In this document: one piece after another, positions 20,819-32,960 of the stretch
Numbering within the stretch: position 1 is the stretch's first letter
Layout of the letters: each line of letters starts with the position of its first letter
DNA from: Telopea speciosissima
Taxonomy: Eukaryota > Streptophyta > Magnoliopsida > Proteales > Proteaceae
DNA: 64,000 nt
Direction: 5' to 3'
NCBI RefSeq assembly: GCF_018873765.1
Contig: NW_025317382.1
Coordinates: forward strand, 1-64,000
Position numbers and translations under genes: made by a program
Notes under the pieces: model-generated
Told to the model about the DNA's origin: nothing
Database searches by the model: none
Seen by the model: only the letters and a program-made list of their open reading frames with translations

Positions 20819-22661
20819 GTGCATGAGCTGTGCCAGTTGGCCATCTACTGGGCAAGTACCTTGATTTGATCGTTGTGTTGTTGTGGTGCTTATTCCCTTT
20901 TAACGGTCTAATGATTTGTCTTTAAATTATTTATTTTTAACAATTTAATTTTTCGAAGATGACTATATTTTCATGAAATGAGTAACATAATAATAATACG
21001 GCTGCTGATAACTTTGTTTAATAATTGTATTCATTGATAGACTCCAGAGAAAATTTATTGTTTTTTAAACATTTTGCTCTTGAATCAAGCTTGCTGAAAG
21101 AGTCATGTTTTGAGCTGGTCCTCTATGCTTGATGGTTTTCCCAAAATATCACTCAGGTCTTCAGTTCTACGCATCCACTCAAACTTTTATATTTCCTAAT
21201 GAAAAGTGTGTTTATTCGTGTAATGACTAAGAAACTGTTTTTTTTGTTGTGCTAAACTTATATAGACTTTAGATGATTAGATAATTTTGGCGTTGTAATG
21301 AACTTGGAGTGAAACATCGAGCCTTTGTCCACCAGCACTTTTAGCTTGTTCTCTGGATTTTTGCCACAAATTGACTGAAACTAGATCCTTTGTTATGCAG
21401 TTAAGGTCAGAACCAGAGACGAGGAGGGCTGTAGTGTGGGGAAACTCCATGCACAAATGCTTCCTTCAAATACTCATTTATCCAAACCGAGTAAGATATA
21501 TTGGAATATAATGTTCACAAATATGACATGCAAGAGGAGTTACTGACACTTCAGGAGATAAGGGATCATTGCATGCAACAGCTTGATCAAATGCAACCTG
21601 ATCACAGAGACGATTGAACCAACACCTTACAAGGTGCTACGGACCTCTTCTTATTTGAGATTGACATTCACTCAAAGGTATTTTTCACTCTTACAGGCAA
21701 AAGTACGCTTTTTTGGCAGATGAGCATAAGTGTGAAGTTGTATGATTTTAGTCGTTTCCTTTGGTTCAATGAGGCACCTGTTGGGCAGTTGCAGTGAAGA
21801 TGAATGGGTAGAGTAATACATGAAGCATCATTGCCATGTTAGAAAGAAAGTGATGACTTCAGTGAACTTCCTGAAAGTGTCTACATTTCATATGTGAATG
21901 TCCTGCAATATCCACCCTTGGAATCAATGAAGGATTATAGTGTGCAATTAATTAACTGTCCATGTAATTGAAGTTTGCTTCCCTCTCAATTTTCTAGTCC
22001 AGGGTGGATGTAGGTTTTTTAGAAGTTATTGGTCAGCTGTCAACTGAACAATTGCCTTGTTTTTGCAGCTATATTAGACTATGAACTTGAGGGTATGAAC
22101 CCTAACTAGAGTATTGAGTGGAATATCTCAGTGGAGAGTAATCCCTGGAGTCGCTACAAAGGAAAATGAGTAGGTTTTTTTTTTTTTTTTTTTTTTGATG
22201 AAAAAACAAATTATATTAATTAAAGGGAACAGAAAGTCTGTACATCATACATAAAAGGAGGAATAGAGGTTCTATTTGTGATAGTTAAAAGGTCTAAAGA
22301 GCGTAAAGTTCTAAACCAATGATTGTTTTTATGTCTTATATTTACAGTTGCAAAATTAGAGGTTAGTTCGGCAAGTTCAAGATAGGAGTAGTGATTTGGT
22401 TATTAATGAAACTATTATTTTCATTTGCCTGGAGTTGGTGCAAAGGAAAATGAGTATTGATTTGGTTGTTAATGAAACTATTATTTTCATATGAATAATC
22501 TTGAGAATATTTTCACTAGTACTTTGGAAATATGGTAATTGAGCATGGATTGTAGGCTATGTTTGTTTCAATAGACAAATATTTCCCTGAAGATCAATTT
22601 GTACTTACAAATCTATTTTCTAAATAACAAGTAATCTTTGCAGGGATAGGGACCAAGTTCT
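20819..22661. other. No intact gene; coding-like scrap near 21470-21630
   Basis: The downstream MAP kinase exons are not found. 21518-21615 (plus) reads YNVHKYDMQEELLTLQEIRD, ending MQPDHRDD-stop, which is coding-like but unassigned. At 22641 a GCAG acceptor-like site precedes the Copia insertion. The rest is AT-rich. Confidence 0.35.
22145..22490. repeat. Poly-T-headed insert between similar direct repeats, plus a 66-bp duplication
   Basis: Near-identical 28-29 base blocks (AAAGGAAAATGAGTA core) at 22145-22172 and 22429-22456 bracket a segment that starts with 22 T and runs into AT-rich sequence, like the minus-strand copy of a poly-A-tailed retroposon. The block TTAATGAAACTATTATTTTC then appears twice about 66 bases apart (22400 and 22466), a small tandem duplication at the same place. 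Confidence 0.55.
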
Positions 22662-23515
22662 AATTGGTTTTAAATGAAGTTTTTAAAACAAATTAAGATT
22701 TAAAATAGGTTTAAATACAAAATCAGTTTTATTATTTTTATCTCTTTATTTACTTATCACTTCAGTTCTTTTTGGAGATATTTATGTCTCTTCATGTTGA
22801 TTCTTAAGGTGCTACGTAGTCTCCTTTTGAAGCTTCTTGAGAAAAGGAAAACTCTATTGTGTTAATGGATTAGTAAATCCATACTCTTAATTCTCATCTT
22901 AATTCTTCCTCTTAAAGACATCTCTTTATTTCTCTTTCTCAATGCATATTTCTACCAATATAAATAGGGGAGAAGGGCTTATTCTTTTGAACGAGCAATC
23001 AACAAATCAAGTCTTTTTTTTGGATTAATCAAATCTCTCTTGAAATGAATCAAGTCTCTTTTGAAATCAATCAAGTTGAGATTGATCAAGTCTCTCTTGA
23101 GATGAATTTTCCTTTGTGTTATGTGCATGCATATATTGCATGTTATTATTTATTCTCATTGTTTTGTTAAGTTTTAGAAGTAATACTATTATAAGTAATT
23201 TTCTTTTAGTTTGAGCACAACCCTGTAGTACTCGAAGGGGTCTAGTAATCGAGTATACGATTACTGGGGGAGTCAATGGGCTGTTTTATCTTGGAGGCCG
23301 ATTCGCATATTTTCGGTTGCACCATAGAGGGCATCTATGGTCTTAAGGACAGTGTCAAGTGACACGATTCAACCCGCAAATCTTCTAACATAATTTTTTG
23401 TTACAAGTTCCTGAAAGAGGCAGTGTAAATAATTGTTTGAAAGCTCTTACAGTAAAAATAACTTTCAACTCATTTACGTTTGATCTCTCAATATTCTGAC
23501 ATATAATTTCTTACA
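22662..23515 (+). repeat. 5' LTR of the decayed Copia
   Basis: Aligns end to end with 27534-28385. Both contain the block CCTGTAGTACTCGAAGGGG and a TATA-like ATATAAATAG (about 22958 / 27828), consistent with the U3/R boundary. The first two bases are AA in place of TG. Confidence 0.9.
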
Positions 23516-25739
23516 TTTCTTAAGACCGTAGACTCAGTTTATTGAGAGACCAAAAGTTTTATATGGTTAGTACCCTTTTGTCAATGGTGGATAATTTAAA
23601 GTTTATCACTAACATTGATACGTTGAACTAGTTGATGGTTCAAATAAAAATAAGACCAAAATATATGTGATATATATGGGGTTTCGATTTTTACCATCAT
23701 TGGCAACTCAATTGATATTTATCAATTGGATTATCTCTCTTCAGATTTGAAATTATTGCAATGGTTGAAAGACTTTGGTCATTAAATTGGATTTATTTCA
23801 GTCATAGTAATGGTCATTATGGAACAAATGTTTTGGACCTATTATTGTACATGATTTGTTTGAAAGGAATTTGATCATTAAGATTCCAGAATTGTCGTTC
23901 ATATGCAATGCAAGTATTAAACAAAAAAATGTATGAAGTATAGCTTCTAAATCCAAATGTTTTCAAGGATGAGGATGTTCTCAACAGCCCAAACCACTGA
24001 CTTAGTCATAATTTATCTAATATCTATAGCCATAGTTTTATTGCTTAGAGTGGCTGTATATATTTGTATTGTTGAACATGAAAGAGTGTTGTTTGTTTTA
24101 TAGTTGGAAAATTTTTATTTTAAATCAATATATCATGCATCTGGTGTAAGGTTTTTCAACGAATTGTTTTGATCCCAATCTATGGTGGGATTGATTTTGT
24201 TGAATTTTCTAATTGAAATATTAATCATATATTCTTTTAGACTTATCTTTTTAGTTTTAAGCAAACTTGAATCATTAATATGGCTAACCATGGTGGTTTA
24301 CCTTGAATTATAACATTGTGATTGTTAGACAAAGAGGATCTAATGGTTGTGTATATTGAATCTGTCTAAATTTAGACAGGCATGATGGTAAATTTATATA
24401 TATAATTCAGGTGATTGCTTCTTGAATTTATAGATGATAAGTCTCCTTGGTTGTTTAAGGAAATATTATCGAAACTTTGGTAACACCAAGGCCATGTGAG
24501 TTGAATTTTATCTTATAAGCATAAGTAACAAGTAAAAGATTTAGATGGTAAATTTGTTTGCGATTCATTTAGATTCAAATTTAATCACATGAGATTGTTC
24601 ATAAATATTTTGTGGTACAAGTGCTTATGGTCAAGTTGATTTTCAAAATGAAAACTAAATATTTTATATGTTCCATTTTGATTATTATTAGTCATGGTTT
24701 TGGATTTTGCAATACCATTGGGTAAGGACTCGATATTGGATTTTTTATCTAAGTATGGTTATCCAATTAGATAATTGAGATTAAAATTGTGCCTGATCCA
24801 CTTGGACTAAACCAAGGCTTATTTAAGTAGTTCAAATTAGTAATCCAGTGGAGACCTAAATTGATCATCTCAGTTGGGTGTACAAGCCAGTTATTTAAAG
24901 ATTAGATCAAGTAGCACAATTAAGATCAAGACTAAATTGGACTATATGACCATCCAACCTAGGTAGTGTTATAGTTTGTCTAAGTAGATCAAGTATAAGG
25001 CAACATGGCCTTAGCTTTCCCAATATTATCTCTGTGATGCAATGTTTTTGTAGCCAGCGCATTTGACATTTTGGTAATTTAATTTTATATATGTTGCATC
25101 TTATTCATTGATAATTTGTTCAATAGAATATTTGGGATTTTTTTTTATTTTATTGATTTACTTGGATATTAAATCCATAAGATCCGACAAGACTTAATTT
25201 ACTCTAATTAATTGGCGGTTCAAGCTAAGTGACATGATTTAAAGGCTATTCAAACCAAGTGACATTTGTTTAAAGTAATGCATATTGGTCGGATATGAAT
25301 TTAATTTTATATTTGCAAGTACTCTCAAAGAATTATCCATATACTTATGGAAAGGAAAAATGCATGAATATGTATACTTGTGATACAAATTTCTTGAATT
25401 GATCATGTATAGTATGATAATACTATGAACATGCATTTTGAAGTACTTGAATTATTATGAAATGTGGGGGATTTTAAGTTTCATGGTATATATATTATTG
25501 TACTAGGATTGTACAATAGACAATATCAAGGGATGATGTTCCTGAAAGGTGATGAAGGTCCACTAAAGAAAAATAATCACAAAGAAAAGAAGTTTGAGAG
25601 ATAGCAGATTTGCTTATCTTGTTGATAAGGTTCCTCTAATAAATTAAGAGAATGTAATATCTCCAGATGCCATGGAAGTAAGCAATTAGGATGAATTAAA
25701 CTTGATAATTACTGAAGATTAGTTGATCTTTCATTTAAT

Positions 25740-26960
25740 AGTAAAGCTTTATATGTTTAATTGATATTTAGATTGCAATTCAAACCTGATGGATCACTTG
25801 GTAAATATAAGGTGAGACTAGTAATCCAAGGTTTCGAGCAAAAGAAAAAGTAAATTTAACAACCTGAAGGTTGTGTTGTTCCTGAAAAAATCACAAGGTA
25901 TGTAAAGTTGTCAAATTTCTGTTGGCTTAAAATTGACACCTATATAACGACATAAAACTTGATAATTTTTTATGATTTTCATGTGAATGATAATAATAGG
26001 TGTGTCAATAACAAGTATCACAGTGAGAAAGGTGTTTTTAGATGTTGATAAAGGGCAGTAGACAAAATGTTGTAAAAACAATAGAGAACCTCCTAAAGTC
26101 TCAAAAACATGGGAGAAACTGATATGATTTTAAAAACTAAAATCCTTAGAGGATAATATGAGATAATTTTTCTAGCACATTATGTTGATAAAAATAAATA
26201 GGTGTATGATCATTATGACTATACATCTGTGAAGACGTCTTTTGTTTTTTATGATCATTTACAAAGTAAATAAGACTGAATCATTATTAAAAAAAAAAAA
26301 TGACTCTATATCTTATTTGGTACATTGCAATATACTAGACCTACTATTGTACTTGCTATTGGATAACTAAGTCTAAGGACCAAAAATCGAGAAACAGAAC
26401 ACTGGTATGTTTTAATCAAGTTGTTAAGGTATTTTAAAAAGTACCGTGGATTATGGATTACATTATTGTTTAACCTAGTTGGTCTTGAAAGATTTTCAGA
26501 TACTAACTGGATATTTGATTCACAGGAAACTCTGGCTACTAAAGGATATATATTCGGTTTAGATGGTGGGAGATTTCTTGAAAATCGATTAAACAAACCT
26601 ATGATATAGGTTCAACCATGGAAGCTAAATTTGTAGCTTTGAAAAATGCTGGATTTAAAGCCGAATGACCAAGAAATCTAGTAGCAGATATACCTTTATG
26701 GTATATGCTGGTGCCTTTAATATATCCACATTGTGGTACTCAGGCATTCATTACAAAGGTTAAAGGTAAGATTTGTAATGATAAGAAAAGACATACATGT
26801 CTTAGACATAACTTGGTGAGGGAATATATAAATAATGATACCATTAATATCGACTTTTAAAGTCAGAGAGGATGTAGTAGACGTGCTAATAAAGCTTCGG
26901 CTCACTAAGATTATTCATTATACATCTAAAGGAATAGGTCTAAGACCGATGTCATAAGTC
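25740..26960 (+). pseudogene. Remnant Copia RT and RNase H
   Basis: Only scattered blocks can be read: RT near 25780 (FKPDGSLGKYKVRLV), a long unreadable part, then RNase H from about 26420 (YFKKYRGLW, GYIFGLDGG, EAKFVAL, ADIPLW) and the tail with TSKGIGLRPMS near 26925. Stops occur every few dozen codons. Confidence 0.7.
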
Positions 26961-27533
26961 AAATTGATGGACACCCAACCTATGTGATAGGAGATCCCTG
27001 GAATTAGGTTCAAAGGATAAAAACGAAGTCACTGGATGATTGAACTAGTACTATCACAATACCTATTCCAAAGTAGATGTGGAAGATAGTACTCACCACA
27101 ATGACCAGGAGGATGAGTTATAAGACTCTTAATCAGCCAAAGCTCATGTCATATGAGGGTATGTTAATTGTGGTGCATACTATGGACTGACCTAAGTAGA
27201 TGTAGAGGGTGAAGCCGCCTCCGATGAGAATTTTACGGACAAATTCTCTAAACATTCATGAGTCCAAGATGGGGACAAGGCCAAACTATCCATAATGTAA
27301 AAAGGGTGACTATAGCATCGGGTGGTAGGATATGGATGATAAGTCAGTCGGCTACACCAATGATGAAAAGTTCAAGAAGTGTGACTTCACCCGTACTCTG
27401 TAGCGTAGCTTATCAGACCTAGTATGAATTCAAGTCGAAAGACATCTACAATGATGTATCTTACCATTCTAATGTGCTCACACTAATTTTTTGTTTTTGT
27501 GTTTTACCGGTATTTTGAATCTTGTGGGGAAAT

Positions 27534-28385
27534 TGTTGGTTTTAAATGAAGTTTTTAAAACAAATTAAGATTCAAAATAGGTTTAAATACAAAATCAGTT
27601 TTATTATTTTATCTCTTTATTTACTTATCACTTCAGTTCTTATTGGGGAGATTTATGTCCCTTCATGTTGATTCCTAAGGTGCTACGTAGTCTCCCTTTG
27701 AAACTTCTTGAGAAAAGGAAAACTCTATTATGTTAATGGATTAGTAAATTCATACTCTTAATTCTCATCTTAATTTCTCCTCTTAAAGACATCTCTTTAT
27801 TTATCCTTCTCAATGCATATTCTTACCAATATAAATAGAGGAGAATGGCTTATTCTTTTGAAGGAGCAATCAACAAATCAAGTCCTTTTTTAGATTAATC
27901 AAATCTCTCTTGAAATGAATCAAGTCTCTTTTGAAATCAATCAAATTGAGATTGATCAAGTCTCTCTTGAGATGAATTCTCCTTTGTGTCATGTGCATGC
28001 ATATATTGCATGTTTTTATTTATTCTCATTGTTTTGTTGAGTTTTGGAAGTAATACTATTATAAGTATTTTCCTTTTACTTTGAGCACAGCCCTGTAGTA
28101 CTCGAAGGGGTCTAGTAGTCGAGTGTACGATTACTGGGGGAGTCAATGGGCTGTTTTATCTTGGAGGCCGATTCGCATATTCCCGGTTGCACCATAGGGG
28201 GCGTCTATGGTCTTAAGGAAAGTGTTAAGTGACACGACTCAGCCCGTAAATTTTCTAACATAATTTTTTGTTATAGGTTCCTAAAAGAGGTTGTGCAAAT
28301 AATTGTTTGAAAGCTCTTATAGTAAAAATAATTTTCAACTCATTTACGTTTGATCTCTCAATATTCTGATATATAAGTTCCTACA
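27534..28385 (+). repeat. 3' LTR of the decayed Copia
   Basis: Starts TGTTGGTTTTAAATG after a purine-rich tract and ends TTCCTACA, followed by the GTTCT duplication. It is the better preserved of the two LTR ends. Confidence 0.9.
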
Positions 28386-28390
28386 GTTCT

Positions 28391-28839
28391 GCACGACTTC
28401 AGCTTCAAATATCATGAGGACTCATGGTGAAGAAGTGATATGCGTAGGCCTTGTTTGATTAAACATATGGTTCTTCGGTTTGCTTTCATCGCATGGCTTG
28501 TTGTTTTGGATGCTTTAATTGTCAACGTTAAAATGGTGGCTTGATCACTATTTATTCTCGTTGTGTTCTTTGTATTGATAATACTCTTCATGAGTCGTCA
28601 GACAAAGATCACACACTTTGAACATTAAGTTGTGATAACAGTAGATGGTGAAGACATTATAGTACAGATGTATTTTTTTCCCCTTTCTTTTATATCTTTT
28701 TTTTTGTAGATTATTAAACTATGACCTTTCAAAACTTCTGAATAATATGTTAGAAGATAGCTTTTTGATGTTTCTTAACATTGTTCTGTTGCATAGAATA
28801 TGTTGTCTATCTTGTGAAAGCTCTTGACTATTGCAGATT
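28391..28839 (+). other. Continuation of the sequence the Copia inserted into; no gene seen
   Basis: If the Copia and one GTTCT are removed, 22641-22661 joins 28391 and reads DRDQVLHDFSFKYHEDSW directly after an AG acceptor. That could be a relic exon of the disrupted locus. No family recognised. Confidence 0.35.
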
Positions 28840-31800
28840 TTGTGCAGAATGTTACACTTCTTTTAGCTCCATATACTTGCATGAATAGGGAGCTACATTT
28901 GCCTATTTCAGATGAAGAAGTTAGTGCGGCAGTACTCAGTATGAAACCTTTAAAGTCACCGGGCCTCGATGGTCTTTCGCCAGTGGTCTTCCAATCCTAT
29001 TAGAATATTGTCGGCCCTGAGATTTGTAAAGCTATAAAGTCCTTCTTTGAGTCAGGCTTTCTTTAAAAGGAGCTAAACCAAATCCACATTCTCCGTATTC
29101 CAAAAGTACCATGTGAAGAGAGAGTGGACCAATACTGGCCTATCAGTCTTTGTAACGTAGTGTACAAAATTTTTGCAAAAGTCCTTGTCAAGAGGTTGAA
29201 AAAATGTCTTGCCATTATAGTGGCCCTTAAGCAAACAACATTTGTGGAAAGGATGAGCATCTCGGAGAATGTGTTGATTGCTCATGAAGTTTTCCATCAC
29301 ATGAAGCATAAAAAGAAGGGAAAGAACTACCAAGCAACGATCAAGCTTGGTAGGAGGAAGGCATACAACGATAGAATTGAGTGGAGTTTTCTTTTATGTA
29401 TCTTTGCAAAGATGGGGTTGTGTGAAAAGTGGGTTCACCTCCTACACCAGTGCGTTAGTACACTATCGTACTCTTTCCTTCTAAATGGTGTGCAGAGAGG
29501 ATCAGTTACTCCATCTAGAGGCCTCATACAAGGAGACCATTTATCTCTCAGTTTGTTCATTTTGTGCACTGAATGCCTCACCTCTCAAATCTCAGGGACC
29601 GTGGATTCTAGTAACTTACAAGGGATAAGGATAAAACGATCTAGTCCATGATATCTCATTCCTTCTTTGCAGATGACTGCCTCATCTTCCCACTAGCCAA
29701 CTACGGCTCTCTCAGAAGCCTTAGGGATGTTATATCTTTCTATTGTGGAGCCTCGGGCGAAGCAGTAAATAGATATAAATCCTCTGCATCTTTTAGCCCC
29801 AATACCCCTATCAGACTCCGCCGTATATGCAAAAAATGTTAAGGTGGATGGACATATGCATTCTAGTAAGTACTTTCCAACACATTAAAGATTGAACTAT
29901 CGACAAGATCGCAGGTTGGAAGGAGAGTTTATTATCTCTGGTAGAGAGAGAGGTCCTTCTAAAGTCAGTTGTTGCAAGTACTCTCCTATTATATGTCCCA
30001 CTTCAAGTTACCTCAAGGACTTCTAGAGGATATTAACAAGGCTTGCTACAATTTCTTTTGGGGGCAAAAAAAGCAAGAGAGAAAAATTCATTGGGTTGGA
30101 AAAGACTGTTTGTGCCTCCTTAAACTTGAAGGAGGTTTGGGTTCAAAAGACCTAAACATTCAGAATCAGACCCTACTTGCAAAACTGGGCTGGCAGGTGA
30201 TGGTGAATAGTCAGTCATTGTAGGCAAGATTGATTGGGGGTATTTACTTCCCACTGGTTCTTTTTCCCAAGCTCAAGTTGGGCATAGGCCGTCATGGGCT
30301 TGGAGAAGTATTTTGCATAGAAGATCTCTTTTACAAAATGGCCTCTTTTGGATTGTTGGTGATGGTTGTTTTATTTTGATTTGGGAGGACCCGTGGATTC
30401 CTATACTAGACGGGTACTGGTTGCACCTTCCTAGGCCTCCAGATTGCCCCCTCCTTTGGGTTTCTGACCTAATTGACTCACATTCGAAATGGGATCTCTC
30501 CAAGTTCAGGGACTACTTCTTATCTATTGAGATTGAGAGTATACTACAAATTCCCATCAGTTTTCAGGGCTCTTATGATCGTCTATGTTGGGGTCTTCAC
30601 CCAAAGGGTATCGTCTCTGTTAGCTCTACATACAGATTCGACAAACAGCTTTCCTCTACTCATCCAAATCTACAAGTAAAGCGTTGTCTACTCCTAAGGT
30701 GGTCTGGAAAATTATTTGGAACTCAAAGAACCCTCCAAAGGTGAAATATTTTCTTTGGAAGGCTTGCCTAGGGGCTATTACGGTGTTGTCGAATATGAAG
30801 TAGAAGCAGATTGTCCAGTTTGATATCTGTCTAGGGTGTGGCCTGAAGGCAGAGTCAATTGAGCATGCCCTCCTTTGCTGTCCCTTGGCCCAACAGGCTT
30901 GGTTTGCTTCCTCTGTATCTTTGAGGTCTACTTTTGACCCCCATTTGCTTCTTAGTGACTGGATTATTAAATGGGGTAGAGTGTCGGGCTCTATAAACCT
31001 AGAGCATAAGTGTTTCTTTACCCCCATGCTATCACAGTTTGAAAAATATGGAAGCTCAGGAACTTAAGAGTTTACAAAAATTCTCTCTCCCCCTTCCGTT
31101 CATGGGTGGGTATTGTTGACTAAAATATTGATGAGGTTCTCGCTCTCTCTTGGATCAGCAGGTGGTGTAAAGCCACTATTTTCGGGGTCGTCTCCTCCTC
31201 CCCCTCCCCTAGAGGCCCTATCTATCTTCACGGATGCGGCTACAGCCTCTAGGCCTAGGGTCACGGGAGTTGGTTGTATTATCCTTAACCAAAGGAAGCA
31301 AATTAGACTAATCGCTTCAGATCACCTAGTTCTTATGCCGGTTGTTGATGGTGAGGCAATTGCTATTCATTTGGCTCTCTCCTCAACTCTTCAGATCAGC
31401 CCTACACAGGTCTCTGTATTCTCAGACTGGTTGGTCCTGTCCAATGTCTATCTAACCCCCCTTCTTCCCTCCCTCTAGTGTCTCCACTATTGTGCTTGAT
31501 ATCCTAGCTCTAAAGGCTACTTTTGTTTTTTGTAGTTTTGTGCATATTGGTAGATTGGAGAATGGGATGGCCCACAATATTTCTAAGTGGGTCCGTTCTT
31601 TCCCACGTCGTGGATTTTGGGAATCCTCTTTCTCGGAGGACCTTTTGGGTATTATAAAGTAGTTTTTACTAGTTGACATGGAATATATTCTCCCCTCTCG
31701 AGGTGGCATTGCACCAAAGAGGGAATTGTACAGGCTCATCATCCATAGCTTGAGATGAGATGTATACAATTGGGTTATTTCATTCACTTTCCCTCTGCAA

Positions 31801-31870
31801 CTATAAGACTGGGAAAGTTTTTAGTGTTGTTTGAGAGTAAATCAATTTACTCAAGAAAAATATTCAACCT
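28840..31870 (+). mobile_element. L1-type LINE (ORF2 remnant)
   Basis: RT starts with ISDEEVSAAVLSMKPLKSPG. It continues with WPISLCNVVYKIFAKVLVKR, a palm block where TLKLDMRKAYD is degraded to TIKLGRRKAYN, PSRGLIQGDHLS and FFADDCLIF (FADD box near 29663). A zf-RVT region follows (FWIVGDGCFILIWEDPWIP, HALLCCPLAQQAW) and an RNase H-like domain (SIFTDAATASRP, DGEAIAIHLAL). The endonuclease is missing, so it is 5' truncated. Stops and shifts are scattered throughout. The C-terminal RNase H is typical of plant L1 LINEs. Confidence 0.85.
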
Positions 31871-32960
31871 ATTCAAAATCTCATCCAAATACAACAAATA
31901 AGGATTAACATGCAAGGAAAAGATAAAATAATAGGGGAAGCTTAGACCATTCTCATATGCAAAACACAAATGGTATTTTAATTTAAAACTTGATGATATA
32001 ATGGTGTTTGCATATATAAATCAAAACCAAGTGCCCTGTCGACATATAGATATTTTTTTCCCTCATAATAGAATTCTTGAATAAAATAAAAACAAATGAA
32101 TTCTGTTATTATCGTTAAAAATGTGAGAGTATAAAATCATTAGAACAATTGGTATATATTTGAACCGAGAAAAATAAATCATTAGAACAGATGGTATTAA
32201 ATTCGATCAACCACACAAAGTAAGAAACAGAAGAGGAAGCCTTGGCCATCAAAATATTCTCTATGTTGGTTCTTCTTTTGCTCCTTTTTTTTTTTTTTTT
32301 TTTTTTTTCTAAATACTTAAATCTGAAAGTTGAAGAAGATATAGGAAGAAGAAGAAACAGGGAAGCATATCATGAGCGTAACCATGATCCCAGTAAGTCG
32401 CAATAATTAAACAAGGGCGATGGTGGAAAGGTGGTGTGGCAAAATCAATTGCAGACAGCAGTGGCTGAATGGGTTGTATATAAACTACAATGCCTTGATG
32501 GCCAAGTATCACATCTGAAAAATGGAAACTTAAGAAACCTATGTAATTATGCAATTGGTGTAGTGATGTAGTTATGCAGTTGGTGTAGTAGTTATATAAT
32601 TATATTGTAGTGGGATAGTAGTATGGGCAATATGGGAGATATAGGAGAGGGTGCAGTTAGAATCCAATTACTTGTGTTTGTTACTAGAATTTCCTCCCAT
32701 CTTATCTTAAGTACTTCTTTTCATTTTTCTCCTTTCATCCTTCACATGGTAGTAAAAGGTGTGGCCGAATATTGCATCCAATCCTATCACCAGATCAAGC
32801 CTCTAATTAACAAAATTTTATAGAAGAAATCAATCTTGCTATTAAATTTGAGTTGTCCTAAATACTATTTCAACTGGTTAATAATCAATTTATTTTTTAG
32901 AAAGTTTTTCCTTTACTGTTTCTTATAGCTAACTTAAGCTATACTTACAACCAAAAAATT
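31871..32960. repeat. Repeat unit A (related to 35250-35990)
   Basis: Several long blocks match unit B in the same order: AACATGCAAGGAAAAGATA, GAGGAAGCCTTGGCCATCA, AGCATATCATGAGCGTAAC, the highly conserved GGCCAAGTATCACATCTGAA, and TTAGAAAGTTTTTCCTTTAC. The spacing is similar. A 26-T run lies at 32286-32308. No coding sequence is recognisable. The unit may be part of an unnamed transposon or a duplicated genomic segment. Confidence 0.7.

Larger units (their letters stand above)
22657..28390 (+). mobile_element. Decayed Copia element with both LTRs and 5-bp target duplication
   Basis: LTRs are 22662-23515 (854 bp) and 27534-28385 (852 bp), similar over their full length but with many substitutions. 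GTTCT flanks the pair at 22657-22661 and 28386-28390. The 3' LTR keeps TG...CA, while the 5' LTR begins AA instead of TG. A polypurine-like GTGGGGAAAT precedes the 3' LTR. The interior is heavily mutated. RT is recognisable near 25770-25850 (KYKVRLVIQGFEQK) and RNase H near 26460-26860 (GLERFSDTNWI, EAKFVALKNAGFKAE). The tail has GIGLRP. LTR divergence and many stops mark it as old. Confidence 0.9.

Noticed and set aside
30656..31027. Minus-strand open frame of 123 codons
   Set aside because: Antisense of the LINE zf-RVT and linker region.
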